Source of the DNA: Kitasatospora sp040298565
GTDB lineage: Bacteria; Actinomycetota; Actinomycetes; Streptomycetales; Streptomycetaceae
Direction of reading: 5' to 3'
NCBI RefSeq assembly: GCF_040298565.1
Contig: NZ_JBEPAK010000005.1
Coordinates: 1-64,000 of the forward strand
Length of the DNA: 64,000 nucleotides
Part shown: positions 17,739 through 26,200 of the stretch, piece after piece
Layout of the letters: each line of letters begins with the position of its first letter
How positions within the stretch are numbered: the stretch's first letter is position 1
The notes under the pieces: model-generated
Told to the model about the DNA's origin: nothing
The model's database searches: none
What the model saw: the letters and a program-made list of their open reading frames with translations, nothing else
Translations under genes and position numbers: made by a program

Positions 17739-18230
17739 GGGACGCAGGTCGGCCAGGCTGCGGCGGTACGAGAGGGCGGGGCGGCCGTCGAGGAGAAACT
17801 GCCCGGTGACCGTGAAGCCGGTGCGGGTGAGCACGGCTCGGGAGGCCGGGTTGTCGAGCGTGGTGGCGGCGGTCAGGGACCTCAGGCCGTAGCCGTGGGC
17901 GGCGAGCCGGCAGACCTGGGCGACGGCCGCCCCGGCGACGCCCCGGCCGGCCGCGGACTCCGCGACGCGGTAGCCCAGTTCGGCGCTGCCGTCCACGAGG
18001 TCCATCAGGTTGACGCGGCCGATCAGGGCGCCGTCCGCGTCGAGGACGACGTGGAACCGGCAGACGCCCGCCGCCTGTTCGGAGAGCAGCGCGGCGATGC
18101 GGGCCGGGAACTCGGCGAAGTAGGCGTCGCCCCGGTCGGGGACGGTGCGGGCGAAGTACGCACGGTTGGTGAGCTCGAAGGCGAGCAGGGCGTCGGTGTG
18201 GTCGGGTCGCAGGAGCTCCAGGGTCGGCAT
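17724..18230 (-). CDS. GNAT acetyltransferase, ribosomal-protein (RimJ/RimL) type
   Basis: This 168-aa protein starts MPTLELLRPDHTDALLAFEL and has the RimJ/RimL-like layout. The motif-A region is ELGYRVAESAAGRGVAGAAV, with the acetyl-CoA pyrophosphate loop in residues AGRGVAG. A downstream segment, LDNPASRAVLTRTGF, is typical of the family (N-xxSxxxLxxxGF). The substrate is probably a protein N-terminus or a small amine and cannot be specified. ATG 18230 has no Shine-Dalgarno. It is transcribed opposite to both the kinase and the response regulator that flank it, and its 3' end is built from a tandem repeat. Confidence 0.85.
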   Translation of the reverse strand: MPTLELLRPDHTDALLAFELTNRAYFARTVPDRGDAYFAEFPARIAALLSEQAAGVCRFHVVLDADGALIGRVNLMDLVDGSAELGYRVAESAAGRGVAGAAVAQVCRLAAHGYGLRSLTAATTLDNPASRAVLTRTGFTVTGQFLLDGRPALSYRRSLADLRPAEAE

Positions 18231-18298
18231 CGGGCCAGTCTGCTGCACCGGGGCCCCGGTGAACCACCGGTGGCTCAACTGCGTTCGGCGCCAGGCCC

Positions 18299-18304
18299 TA
18301 AGGT
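18299..18304 (+). promoter_or_regulatory. -10 box for a leaderless response regulator
   Basis: TAAGGT lies 7 nt before ATG 18312, with no ribosome site in between. This gives the response regulator a promoter of its own, separate from the kinase operon. Confidence 0.55.
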
Positions 18305-18311
18305 CGTGGCC

Positions 18312-18941
18312 ATGGGTAACACAGAGAACAGCCCTTCGGTCCGCGTGCTGCTCGCCGAGGACCAGGGCATGGTCCGCGAGGCGCTGGCCGCGCTGCTCGG
18401 GCTGGAGGGGGACATCGACGTCGTCGCGCAGGTGGGCCGCGGGGACGAGGTGGTGGCGGCGGTGCTGGCGAACGACGTGCAGGTCGCCGTGCTGGACATC
18501 GAGATGCCGGGGATGACGGGCATCGAGGCGGCCGCCGAGCTGCGCCGCCGGGCGCCGTCGACGAAGGTGGTGATCGCGACGACCTTCGGCCGCCCCGGCT
18601 ACCTGCGCCGGGCGATGGAGTCCGGCGCGGACGCCTTCCTGGTGAAGGACGCGCCCGCCTCCGAGCTCGCCGAGGCGATCCGCCGGGTGCTGCGCGGCGA
18701 GCGGGTGATCGACCCGGCGCTGGCGGCGGCCGCGCTGGCCGAGGGCGCCAATCCGCTCACCCCGCGCGAGCGGGACGTGCTGGGCGCGGCCGCCGACGGC
18801 GCGGTGAACGCGGAGATCGCCAGGCGGCTGCACCTCTCGGAGGGGACGGTCCGCAACTACCTGTCGATGGCGATCCAGAAGACCGAGGCCCGCAACCGCA
18901 CCGAGGCGGTCCGGATCGCCCGCGAGAAGGGCTGGCTCTGA
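18312..18941 (+). CDS. LuxR/NarL-family response regulator
   Basis: This 209-aa protein has an N-terminal receiver with the acidic pair at Glu16/Asp17, phosphoacceptor Asp62 in VAVLDIEMPG, the switch Thr near 90 and Lys112 in AFLVKD. The C-terminal LuxR helix-turn-helix (about 145-205) is LTPRERDVLGAAADGAVNAE followed by EIARRLHLSEGTVRNYL. It probably works with the kinase at 15958-17235 to control the ABC exporter, as in similar streptomycete sets. Unlike those, it is separated from the kinase by two genes and has its own leaderless promoter. Confidence 0.9.
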   Translation: MGNTENSPSVRVLLAEDQGMVREALAALLGLEGDIDVVAQVGRGDEVVAAVLANDVQVAVLDIEMPGMTGIEAAAELRRRAPSTKVVIATTFGRPGYLRRAMESGADAFLVKDAPASELAEAIRRVLRGERVIDPALAAAALAEGANPLTPRERDVLGAAADGAVNAEIARRLHLSEGTVRNYLSMAIQKTEARNRTEAVRIAREKGWL

Positions 18942-18945
18942 CGGT

Positions 18946-19818
18946 TCAGTTGAGCCGGTGCCGGGCCGCCCGGGCCTCCTGCCGGACCTTGGCGGCGGCA
19001 TCCGGGTCGAAGGTGTCCAGGATCTGCGCGTAGGCGTCCATCTCCGCCGATCCGCCGAGGAAGTCTCCCGTGCGCACCAGGAGTTCGGCCCGCTCCAGGC
19101 GCAGCTGGGCGGGGTGCCGGGGGAGCAGCAGGGCGAGTTCGGTGGCCCACAGCTGGGTGCGGGCGTGCTCGGGCCGGTCGGCGGCCCAGACCCGGATGTT
19201 GCCGAGCACCCGCAGCACGATGTCCAGCGGCTGGGCGGGGGTGAGCAGGGCGGGGCTGAACTCGTGCCCCGCTGCGGCGACCAGTTGCTCGACGTCGACC
19301 GGGTCGAGCAGCCGGCCGCCGTGGAAGGGGTCGGCGAGCACGTACTCCTCGCCGCCCGCCGGGCCGCCGACCGCGACGACGAAGTGACCGGGCAGCGCCA
19401 CGCCGTGGACGGTGAGGCCGGCCCGCCGGCCGACGGCCATCCACACCAGCGACAGCATGATCGGCAGTCCGCGCCGGCGCCGCAGGACCTCGGGCAGCAG
19501 CGAGGACTCCAGCCGCCGGTAGTCGGACTGCCGCCCGTGGAACCGCTCCCGGCCGCCGAGGACGGCGGCGAGCAGGGCGGCGGTCTCCTCCGGCCCGGCG
19601 GGTGAGCGTTCGGCCACCGCGAGCCGTACGGCGGCCGCGTGCCGGTCCAGGGCGGCCTCGCAGGCGGCGAGCAGGGCGTCCACCCCGGGCGGCTCGGCGA
19701 GGTCGCCCGGGTCGAGGAGCGGCTGGTGTTCGGCGGCGGCGAGCAGGCAGAGCAGCACCGGGTCGGGCTGCTCGGCGCGGGCGGCACTCCGGAAGCGGTC
19801 TCTGCTCTGCTCGGTCAC
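18946..19818 (-). CDS. SirB1 family protein (transglutaminase-like fold)
   Basis: This protein of about 290 aa has the SirB1 N-terminal transglutaminase-like domain. Visible motifs are RRRRGLPIMLSLVWMAVGRR and VHGVALPGHFVVAVGG, then a DPFHGGRLL segment. A TPR-like C-terminus follows (ILRVLGNIRVWAADRPEHAR and LRLERAELLVRTGDFLGG). The usual catalytic cysteine of true transglutaminases is not evident. The likely start is GTG 19818 with a weak AAGG upstream; longer in-frame starts read through a non-coding-looking segment. The stop is only 5 nt from the response-regulator stop, so the genes converge. The biochemical role of SirB1 proteins is unsettled. Confidence 0.75.
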   Translation of the reverse strand: MTEQSRDRFRSAARAEQPDPVLLCLLAAAEHQPLLDPGDLAEPPGVDALLAACEAALDRHAAAVRLAVAERSPAGPEETAALLAAVLGGRERFHGRQSDYRRLESSLLPEVLRRRRGLPIMLSLVWMAVGRRAGLTVHGVALPGHFVVAVGGPAGGEEYVLADPFHGGRLLDPVDVEQLVAAAGHEFSPALLTPAQPLDIVLRVLGNIRVWAADRPEHARTQLWATELALLLPRHPAQLRLERAELLVRTGDFLGGSAEMDAYAQILDTFDPDAAAKVRQEARAARHRLN

Positions 19819-19885
19819 GGTGACGACGGCGGCCTTCGTGCGACGGACGGACAAGCGGACAAACGTGGGCGTACGGGTCGGTCGG

Positions 19886-20896
19886 CTACTCCTGGGGAAG
19901 GAGCGCGTAGTGGTAAGTGTGACTGGTCGTGAAGCCGAGTCCGTCATAGAGCGCGATCGCACCGGCGTTCTCCGCCTCGACCTGCAGGTACGCGCCGCTC
20001 GCCCCCTCCTCGGCCGCCCGGGCGGCGAGCACCGCCATGACGGCGGTGGCCAGCCCGGCCCGGCGGGCGTACGGCTGGACCTCGATCGCGCCGAAGCCGG
20101 CCCACGGCCCGTCGACCACGCAGCGTCCGATGGCCAGCGGCGGCTGCCCGGAGGCGCCCGGCACGGTGGCGAACCAGACCGAGGAGCCGCCGTGCAGCAC
20201 CCGTCGAGCCGCCTCCTCCAGCGCCGCGTCCCCGCTCACCCGCCGGTACAGCGACATCCACTCCGGCCCCGCCGTCCGCGACAGGCGCACCCGGTCGTGC
20301 CCCGTGCCGAGCCGGGCCAGCCCGGCCAGCGGGGCGGTGCGCACCAGGGTGGGCGCGTACCCGGCGCCGAGCCGGTCGAGCTCGCCGCGCAGCGCTTCCG
20401 GCGAGCCGGGGGTGACCACCTCGACGTACGCGGGCAGGCCGCGCGCGGCGTACCAGTCCCGGACGGCTGCCAGTGCCTGCGGCAGCGGCAGCCCGGGGTC
20501 GCCGAGCGCCTGGACGGAGTTGGCCCGCCGGGTGAAGCCGGCCGAGGCCCGCAGCGTCCACTCGCCGAGCGGCTGCTGGTCGACGGCCGGCCAGCCGCGC
20601 CCGGCGATCCGCTGGAGTTCGACGGGCTCGGCCGCCGGCCGGGGCACGCGCCGGGCCGGGAACAGCGGGACGACCTTGCCCGCGACCAGGAGTTTCTCCG
20701 GGAAGGAGACCGGCTCGCCCGAGCGCGGGGCCACCGTGAGACCATGATCGTCCCAGGATGTGAGCACGCCGATCACATCGCGAAACACCGGGCGGTCGTC
20801 CACGAACTCCGACACGCGCCGCACGGACACGCGTCGTCCCACGTCAGAGCGATCTATCCGGACTTCCGGACGGGTCTCCAGCGGGTCCCGAGTCAT
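19886..20896 (-). CDS. GNAT acetyltransferase with an N-terminal extension
   Basis: This 336-aa protein has about 70 N-terminal residues forming a small beta-rich segment (VGRRVSVRRVSEFVDDRPVF then DVIGVLTSWDDHGLTVAP). A mid-region follows, then a C-terminal GNAT domain (about 195-336) with GFGAIEVQPYARRAGLATAV as motif A and NAGAIALYDGLGF as motif B. AGGAGGT lies 9 nt before ATG 20896, so the start is firm. The N-terminal part resembles a histone-acetyltransferase Rv0428c-like SH3 domain, a resemblance I make from memory. The gene is divergent from the ferredoxin gene. The substrate is unknown. Confidence 0.8.
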   Translation of the reverse strand: MTRDPLETRPEVRIDRSDVGRRVSVRRVSEFVDDRPVFRDVIGVLTSWDDHGLTVAPRSGEPVSFPEKLLVAGKVVPLFPARRVPRPAAEPVELQRIAGRGWPAVDQQPLGEWTLRASAGFTRRANSVQALGDPGLPLPQALAAVRDWYAARGLPAYVEVVTPGSPEALRGELDRLGAGYAPTLVRTAPLAGLARLGTGHDRVRLSRTAGPEWMSLYRRVSGDAALEEAARRVLHGGSSVWFATVPGASGQPPLAIGRCVVDGPWAGFGAIEVQPYARRAGLATAVMAVLAARAAEEGASGAYLQVEAENAGAIALYDGLGFTTSHTYHYALLPQE

Positions 20897-21030
20897 GATC
20901 CGGCCACCTCCTGTGCATTTGCGGTCTCCGACCCGCGATACTAGGGGCGGGCATCGACGACGCCGCGCTCACCGCGCACGCGAGCAGAACAGAACGGGCC
21001 GCCAGGGCCCTTCCGAGGAGGAACGACAGC

Positions 21031-21357
21031 GTGACCTACGTCATCGCGCAGCCTTGTGTCGACGTGAAGGACAAGGCGTGCATCGAAGAGTGCCCGGTTG
21101 ACTGCATCTACGAGGGCCAGCGGTCCCTCTACATCCACCCGGATGAGTGTGTCGACTGTGGTGCTTGCGAGCCGGTCTGCCCGGTCGAGGCGATCTTCTA
21201 CGAGGACGACACTCCGGAGGAGTGGAAGGACTACTACAAGGCGAACGTCGAGTTCTTCGACGACCTGGGCTCGCCCGGCGGCGCCTCGAAGCTCGGCCTC
21301 ATCGAGCGGGACCACCCGTTCATCGCCGCTCTGCCGCCGCAGAACGCCGACCACTGA
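21031..21357 (+). CDS. fdxA: 7Fe ferredoxin FdxA/FdxC type
   Basis: This 108-aa ferredoxin has cysteines at 9, 17, 21, 25, 40, 43, 46 and 50. The spacing matches Azotobacter-type 7Fe ferredoxins shifted by one residue: C9, C17 and C50 should bind the 3Fe-4S cluster and C21, C40, C43 and C46 the 4Fe-4S cluster. The C-terminus (EWKDYYKANVEFFDDLGSPG) is the usual extension. GTG 21031 has GAGGAGG upstream. It lies 20 nt before dapC on the same strand, an arrangement also seen in M. tuberculosis (fdxC and a transaminase). It is a low-potential electron carrier in the cytoplasm. Confidence 0.95.
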   Translation: MTYVIAQPCVDVKDKACIEECPVDCIYEGQRSLYIHPDECVDCGACEPVCPVEAIFYEDDTPEEWKDYYKANVEFFDDLGSPGGASKLGLIERDHPFIAALPPQNADH

Positions 21358-21377
21358 CGATCGGTGGCTACTGAGCT

Positions 21378-22526
21378 GTGAGCACGAACAGCACGCGAGC
21401 GCCGCTCCCGGGCCACCCGGGGGCGGCGCGCCGCGTTTCCGACCGGCTCCCCGTGTTCCCCTGGGACAAGCTGGAGCCCTACAAGGCCACCGCCCTCGCC
21501 CACCCGGGCGGCCTCTGCGACTTCTCCGTCGGCACGCCCGTCGACCCGGTCCCCGAGGTGATCCAGAAGGCGCTGGCCGCCCACACCGACACGCCCGGCT
21601 ACCCGACCGTCTGGGGGCCGCTGGAGCTGCGCGAGGCGATCGCCGGCTGGCTGGACCGCCGCTGCGGCGCCGTGATCGGCCCGCAGGCCGTCCTGCCGAC
21701 CGTCGGCTCGAAGGAACTGGTGGCGTGGCTGCCGACCCAGCTCGGCCTCGGCCCGGGCGACCAGGTCGCCCACCCCCGGCTCGCCTACCCGACCTACGAG
21801 GTCGGCGCCCGGCTGTGCGGCGCCGAGCCGGTCGCGTACGACTCCGTGGACGAGCTGGACGGCTCCCGGGTGCGCCTGCTCTGGGTGAACTCGCCGTCCA
21901 ACCCGACCGGCCGGGTGCTCGGCGCGGACGAGCTGCGCCGCGCCGTCGAGTGGGCCCGGGAGCACGGCGCGCTGCTGGTCAGCGACGAGTGCTACCTGGA
22001 GCTGGGCTGGGAGGCCGAGCCGGTCTCGGTGCTGCGCCCGGACGTCTGCGGCGGCGACCACACGGGCCTGCTGGCCGTCCACTCGCTCTCCAAGCGCTCC
22101 AACCTGGCGGGCTACCGCGCCTCCTTCGTCGCGGGCGACCCGGTGGTGGTCAGGGAGCTGCTGGAGGTGCGCAAGCACGGCGGGATGATCGTGCCGGCGC
22201 CGGTCCAGGCGGCGACGGCCGCGGCGCTGGCGGACGACGCCCACGTGACCGAGCAGCGGGAGCGGTACGCGGCCCGGCGCTCGGCGCTGCGGGCGGCGCT
22301 GGAGGCGTACGGCTTCCGCATCGAGCACTCCGAGGCGAGCCTCTACCTGTGGGCGACCCAGGACCGCCCGTGCTGGGAGACCGTGGCCGAACTGGCCGGT
22401 CTGGGCATCCTGGTGGCGCCCGGGGACTTCTACGGGCCGGCCGGCGAGCGCTTCGTCCGGGTCGCCTTCACCGCGACCGACGAGCGGGTCGCCGCGGCCG
22501 TCGAGCGGCTGGGCGCGGCGCGCTGA
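21378..22526 (+). CDS. dapC: Succinyldiaminopimelate aminotransferase DapC
   Basis: This 382-aa fold-type I PLP enzyme converts N-succinyl-2-amino-6-ketopimelate to N-succinyl-LL-diaminopimelate, the step before DapE in lysine and cell-wall diaminopimelate synthesis. The PLP lysine is Lys239 in HSLSKRSNLAGYR. Other landmarks are NSPSNPTGRV near 171-180, DECYLELGW near 203-211 and the C-terminal FVRVAFT arginine that binds the carboxylate. GTG 21378 follows the ferredoxin stop by 20 nt, so the two are probably co-transcribed. A strong hairpin ends the unit. The presence of dapE 2.4 kb away supports DapC over a general aspartate transaminase. Confidence 0.9.
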   Translation: MSTNSTRAPLPGHPGAARRVSDRLPVFPWDKLEPYKATALAHPGGLCDFSVGTPVDPVPEVIQKALAAHTDTPGYPTVWGPLELREAIAGWLDRRCGAVIGPQAVLPTVGSKELVAWLPTQLGLGPGDQVAHPRLAYPTYEVGARLCGAEPVAYDSVDELDGSRVRLLWVNSPSNPTGRVLGADELRRAVEWAREHGALLVSDECYLELGWEAEPVSVLRPDVCGGDHTGLLAVHSLSKRSNLAGYRASFVAGDPVVVRELLEVRKHGGMIVPAPVQAATAAALADDAHVTEQRERYAARRSALRAALEAYGFRIEHSEASLYLWATQDRPCWETVAELAGLGILVAPGDFYGPAGERFVRVAFTATDERVAAAVERLGAAR

Positions 22527-22570
22527 CGATCCGGCGCAGCCGGCGTCGCGGCCGGGCCGACGACACGACG

Positions 22571-22606
22571 AAGGGGACGGTGTTCCGAGCGGAACACCGT
22601 CCCCTT
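22571..22606. terminator. Perfect 16-bp hairpin between convergent genes
   Basis: AAGGGGACGGTGTTCC (22571-22586) pairs perfectly with 22591-22606 around the loop GAGC. It is a bidirectional terminator for dapC (plus) and the secreted-protein gene (minus). Confidence 0.85.
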
Positions 22607-22619
22607 CCGCATGCGCGGA

Positions 22620-23423
22620 CTACACCGGCAGGCCGCTGATGCTGCCGCCGTTGACGCCGCCCAGCAGGCCGCCGACCGGGCCGAGCGAGTTGGTCAGGCC
22701 GGACAGCGGGTTGTTCGGGCCGAGGTCGGCACCGCCGAGGCGGTTGGCGGAGCCGTGCTCGGCGAGGCCGAGGACGTCGGTGCCGGGCAGGCCACCGGGC
22801 AGGGCGTGCTCGACCGGGCCGAGCGGCAGCGCGCGCTCCACCGAGCTGAGCGGCAGCGCGTCGGTGACGGCGCTGGTGCCGGGGACGGCACCGGAGAGCT
22901 TGTCGGCGCCGGGGACGGCGTGGGCGACGGAGCCCGCCTGGCCCAGGCCGCCGACGGGGCTGGCGGCGGCGTCGGCGCTGCGGGTGCCCATGCCCTTGCC
23001 GGTGACGGCCTCGCCGAGCTTGCCGGCCAGCGCCGAGGCGACCTTCGGGGTGACGGCGGAGAGCTGGCCGGTGGTGGCGGCGGTCTGGTCGACCGGGGCG
23101 GTCAGCGAGCTGGCCTTCTCGTTCGCCTCGGGGAGCTGGTGGGCGACGATGCTGCCGGCGGCGTCGGCGGAGGCGGGCACGCCCGCGGCGACGGTGGCCG
23201 CGCCGGTGGTGCCGGCCGCCTGGCCGAGCTGGTGGGTGGTGTGCTGGAGGGTGGAACCGGTGTCGGTGTTGGTCAGCTGGCCCAGCGGCGCCGCGAGGTC
23301 GCTCTTGGGAAGCAGGGCGTCCCCGCCCAGGGCGGACGCGGAGCCGGCGGCGACCAGCGGGGTCGCGCCGGCGGCCACGACGAGCGCGGCCTGGGCGATC
23401 CGGCGCGTGAGGGGGTGAGACAT
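22620..23423 (-). CDS. Secreted Ala/Gly-rich protein of unknown function
   Basis: This 267-aa protein has a typical signal peptide (MSHPLTRRIAQAALVVAAGATPLVAAGSASA), with likely cleavage after ASA at about residue 31. The mature part is low in charge and rich in Ala, Gly, Leu and Thr, with no cysteines and no recognised domain. The last 60 residues are glycine-rich (GPVGGLLGGVNGG). GAGGAG lies just before ATG 23423. Proteins of this type occur widely in streptomycetes and are sometimes labelled ATP-binding in databases; no nucleotide-binding motif is visible here. It may be a cell-surface or matrix protein (inference). Confidence 0.75.
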   Translation of the reverse strand: MSHPLTRRIAQAALVVAAGATPLVAAGSASALGGDALLPKSDLAAPLGQLTNTDTGSTLQHTTHQLGQAAGTTGAATVAAGVPASADAAGSIVAHQLPEANEKASSLTAPVDQTAATTGQLSAVTPKVASALAGKLGEAVTGKGMGTRSADAAASPVGGLGQAGSVAHAVPGADKLSGAVPGTSAVTDALPLSSVERALPLGPVEHALPGGLPGTDVLGLAEHGSANRLGGADLGPNNPLSGLTNSLGPVGGLLGGVNGGSISGLPV

Positions 23424-23732
23424 GGGGCTCCTCGAAGGGGTCTGGGTCCGTCCCGTCCACCGGGTGGACGACCGGGCCTGGACGGGACCGGGCGGACGGT
23501 GTTGTTACCGCTTGAGAAGCCAGAAGGTTTCGGCCGGTGCAAGGAAAGTTCCCAGCCGACCATCGGATCGTATGACTGCAGCGGAAGGGCCTGCGGACTC
23601 CTGTCGCGCGCCCCTGCACCGGCGCGCGCCAAGGGGAGTGACGGTTCTCCAGCCGGGATCGCCGGAACGGGCGGTCGGTCCACCGAAGTTGACCGGAACC
23701 ACCCGTTCGGCGGCAACCCGTACACCAGTGCG
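23424..23732. other. 309-bp regulatory region upstream of the secreted-protein gene
   Basis: No gene is supported here. It holds the promoter region for the minus-strand secreted protein, including the palindrome at 23454-23470 and a TACGAT box (minus strand, 23567-23572). The patch at 23500-23580 is clearly less GC-rich than its surroundings. Confidence 0.45.
23454..23470. promoter_or_regulatory. 17-bp palindrome, possible operator
   Basis: CGTCCACC G GGTGGACG is a perfect 8-bp inverted repeat about 30 nt before the secreted-protein ATG. Size and position suit a dimeric repressor site or the foot of an mRNA hairpin. No matching regulator is identified. Confidence 0.35.
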
Positions 23733-24800
23733 TCAGCCCTTGTCGTACGGCGCGAGGGTGACCTGAACGAGCTTGGTCGACGTTCCCGAGGTCTGGGTCT
23801 GCCAGCCGTCCTCGGACTTGGTCTTGCGCCAGATCTTCCCGTCGTAGGCGACCGTCGCGATGCCCAGCTGCTGGGCCTGGGCCACCGCCCAGTGGGCCAC
23901 CTCCCAGCCGCTGGTCCGCTCCGCGTTCGCCCCGGCGTCGGCCCCGCCGTCCGCCGAGGAGGTCAGCGCGGCGGCGGCCGGGTCCGGCGTCAGCGCGACG
24001 GCGTTCTCGGCACCCTTGATCGTCGAGGTGTAGCCGGTGGCCGGGGTGACCGTCCGGCCGAACTCCCGGCGCACCCGGTCCGACAGCACCTGGGCGCGGT
24101 CCGGCTGCGCCGCCGGGGCGGCCGAGGCGCTCGCGGTCGGGGAGGACGAGTCGCCCGGGTCCGGCTTGGCGTAGTCGTGCACCACGCAGCTGAAGGAGGC
24201 CGGCTCGCGCCCGGCCAGCGCCGAGGTGAGCAGCGTCGCCTTGGTCTCGTGCTTGGCGTAGGCCTGGGGGTAGCCGCTCTTCTGCACGGCCTGCGCCGCG
24301 TCGGTCAGCGGCATCCGGGTGTAGCCGGGGACCTTGACCAGGCCGTCCAGGAACTTGTTGGTCGCGTACACCGGGTCCGCGATCTGCGCCGGGGTCCCCC
24401 AGCCCATCGAGGGCCGCTGCTGGAACAGGCCGATCGAGTCCCGGTCGCCGCCCGCCAGGTTGCGCAGCTTGGACTCCTGCATGGCGGTCGCCAGCGAGAT
24501 CGCGGTCGCCCGGTCCGGCAGTCCGCGCGAGCGCGCCACCGCGGCGATCGTCGCGGCGTTGGCGGCCTGCGGAAGCTCCAGCGTGCCGCTGCCGGCCGCG
24601 GTCTTCACCGAGCACTCCTCGGTGGCACCCGGCCGGAACCCGAACCACCAGATCCCGACCACCGCCAGGCCCGCGACCATCGCCAGGCCGACCAGCCCGA
24701 CCAGCACGAGCAGCAGCGCACGCACCGGACCGGAGCGGCGGGGCGCCGCTTCGTCGCCCTGCTCCTCGTCCAGCTGCCCGCCGCGCCTTCTCCTGGCCAC
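23733..24800 (-). CDS. Membrane-anchored protein with a lysozyme-like (SLT-type) region
   Basis: This 355-aa protein has a basic, acidic-patched N-terminus, one membrane helix (ALLLVLVGLVGLAMVAGLAVVGIWWFGF, about 30-57) and an external domain. Residues 95-150 (ISLATAMQESKLRNLAGG, then DSIGLFQQRPSMGWG) match the transglycosylase-like pattern, with a catalytic-type Glu in MQES and the GLFQQRP motif. A Ser/Ala/Pro linker and a C-terminal region ending in PYDKG follow. GTG 24800 is preceded by GAGAGGGGCGAGG. Such proteins may remodel peptidoglycan; activity is inferred from motif only. A TACGGT -10-like box lies at 24836-24841 on this strand. Confidence 0.75.
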   Translation of the reverse strand: MARRRRGGQLDEEQGDEAAPRRSGPVRALLLVLVGLVGLAMVAGLAVVGIWWFGFRPGATEECSVKTAAGSGTLELPQAANAATIAAVARSRGLPDRATAISLATAMQESKLRNLAGGDRDSIGLFQQRPSMGWGTPAQIADPVYATNKFLDGLVKVPGYTRMPLTDAAQAVQKSGYPQAYAKHETKATLLTSALAGREPASFSCVVHDYAKPDPGDSSSPTASASAAPAAQPDRAQVLSDRVRREFGRTVTPATGYTSTIKGAENAVALTPDPAAAALTSSADGGADAGANAERTSGWEVAHWAVAQAQQLGIATVAYDGKIWRKTKSEDGWQTQTSGTSTKLVQVTLAPYDKG

Positions 24801-24933
24801 CCTCGCCCCTCTCGCGCCCGCCGTCCTGATCCGACACCGTACCGACTCGGACGGGTGTGCGGCGCACCCCGGTTGCCGATCCGGGTGCCGAGCGCGTCAC
24901 AGCACGAGCCCGTGGAGCGCCCACCCGCACGGC

Positions 24934-24939
24934 TAGGCT
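24934..24939 (+). promoter_or_regulatory. -10 box for leaderless dapE
   Basis: TAGGCT ends 6 nt before ATG 24946 and there is no Shine-Dalgarno, so dapE is probably leaderless. There is no clear -35. Confidence 0.55.
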
Positions 24940-24945
24940 GACGCC

Positions 24946-26022
24946 ATGAGCAGCCCGAACCCGACGCCCCTGGACCTCACCCTCGACGGCGGCACGCTGA
25001 CCGCCCGACTCGTCGACTTCCCCTCGGTGAGCGGCGACGAGCAGGCGCTCGCCGACGCCGTGGAGGCCGCCCTGCGCGGCTACCCGCACCTCACCGTGGA
25101 CCGCTACGGCAACAACGTGGTCGCCCGCACCCACCTGGGCCGCGGCGAGCGCGTGGTCCTGGCCGGCCACCTGGACACCGTGCCGATCGCCGACAACCTG
25201 CCCTCGTACGTCGACGGGGACCTGCTCTACGGCTGCGGCACCTCGGACATGAAGTCCGGCGTGGCCGTCGCGCTGCGCCTGGCCGCCACGCTGACCGAAC
25301 CCAACCGCGACCTCACCTACGTGTTCTACGACTGCGAGGAGGTGGAGGCCCACCGCAACGGCCTCGGGCACCTGGCCAAGGACCGTCCGGAGTGGCTGGC
25401 CGCCGACTTCGCGGTGCTGATGGAGCCCAGCGGCGCCGTGGTCGAGGGCGGCTGCCAGGGCACCCTGCGGGCGCAGATCCGGCTCACCGGCGTGCGCGCC
25501 CACGCGGCCCGCAGCTGGCTCGGCGACAACGCCATCCACCGCGCCGCCGAGGTGCTCACCCGGCTCGCCGACTACCGGCCGCGCCGGGTGGAGATCGACG
25601 GCCTGGAGTACCGCGAGGGCCTCAACGCGGTGCGGATCGACGGCGGCGTGGCCGGCAACGTGATCCCGGACGAGTGCGTGATCACGGTCAACTTCCGTTA
25701 CGCGCCGGACCGCAGCGAGGCCGAGGCGGAGAAGCACGTGCGCGAGGTCTTCGACGGCTTCGAGCTGACCGTCACCGACTTCGCCCCGGGCGCGCTGCCC
25801 GGCCTCTCGCAGCCCGCCGCGCAGGCCTTCCTGGCGGCCACCGGCGGCCAGGCCCGGGCCAAGTTCGGCTGGACCGACGTCGCCCGGTTCAGCGCGCTCG
25901 GCGTGCCGGCGGTCAACTACGGGCCCGGCGACCCGAACTTCGCGCACAAGCGGGACGAGCACTGCTCGCTGAGCGCCATCGCCGAGACCGAGGCCCGGCT
26001 GCGCGCCTGGCTGACCAGCTGA
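24946..26022 (+). CDS. dapE: Succinyl-diaminopimelate desuccinylase DapE
   Basis: This 358-aa M20-family metallohydrolase releases succinate from N-succinyl-LL-diaminopimelate. Metal and catalytic residues are visible: His75 and Asp77 in LAGHLDTVP, bridging Asp101 in CGTSDMKSG, the Glu pair Glu131-Glu132 in YDCEEVEA, Glu in LMEPSG and His in GDPNFAHKRDEHC. The dimerisation domain (about 175-290) has the usual GVRAHAARSW. Length and motifs fit the actinobacterial DapE group. It stands alone in transcription with its own promoter. With dapC it provides two consecutive steps of the diaminopimelate pathway. Confidence 0.93.
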   Translation: MSSPNPTPLDLTLDGGTLTARLVDFPSVSGDEQALADAVEAALRGYPHLTVDRYGNNVVARTHLGRGERVVLAGHLDTVPIADNLPSYVDGDLLYGCGTSDMKSGVAVALRLAATLTEPNRDLTYVFYDCEEVEAHRNGLGHLAKDRPEWLAADFAVLMEPSGAVVEGGCQGTLRAQIRLTGVRAHAARSWLGDNAIHRAAEVLTRLADYRPRRVEIDGLEYREGLNAVRIDGGVAGNVIPDECVITVNFRYAPDRSEAEAEKHVREVFDGFELTVTDFAPGALPGLSQPAAQAFLAATGGQARAKFGWTDVARFSALGVPAVNYGPGDPNFAHKRDEHCSLSAIAETEARLRAWLTS

Positions 26023-26095
26023 CCGGTCCGACCGGCCGACCGGCCTCACCGGTCCGACCAGCCGACCGTCCGACCGGCCTGACCAGCCGATCCCC
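26023..26095. repeat. Imperfect GACCGGCC/GACCAGCC repeats
   Basis: Right after the dapE stop, units such as CCGACCGGCC, CCGACCAGCCGACC and TCACCGGTCC alternate for about 70 bp. It resembles other short GC-rich repeats at gene ends in this window and could also form hairpins that end transcription. Confidence 0.6.
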
Positions 26096-26188
26096 GCAGC
26101 GGCGGTCGGTCCGGCGAGCAGCCGGACGCCACCGTCCGGTTCCCCGATCGACCTCCTCCCGTTGCCTGAAAACGGGGGAAGGTCGACG

Positions 26189-26194
26189 TAGGGT
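26189..26194 (+). promoter_or_regulatory. -10 box for the leaderless LOG-family gene
   Basis: TAGGGT ends 6 nt before ATG 26201. A possible -35 (TTGCCT at 26162) is 21 nt upstream, longer than ideal. No ribosome site is present. Confidence 0.6.
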
Positions 26195-26200
26195 TTCGTC

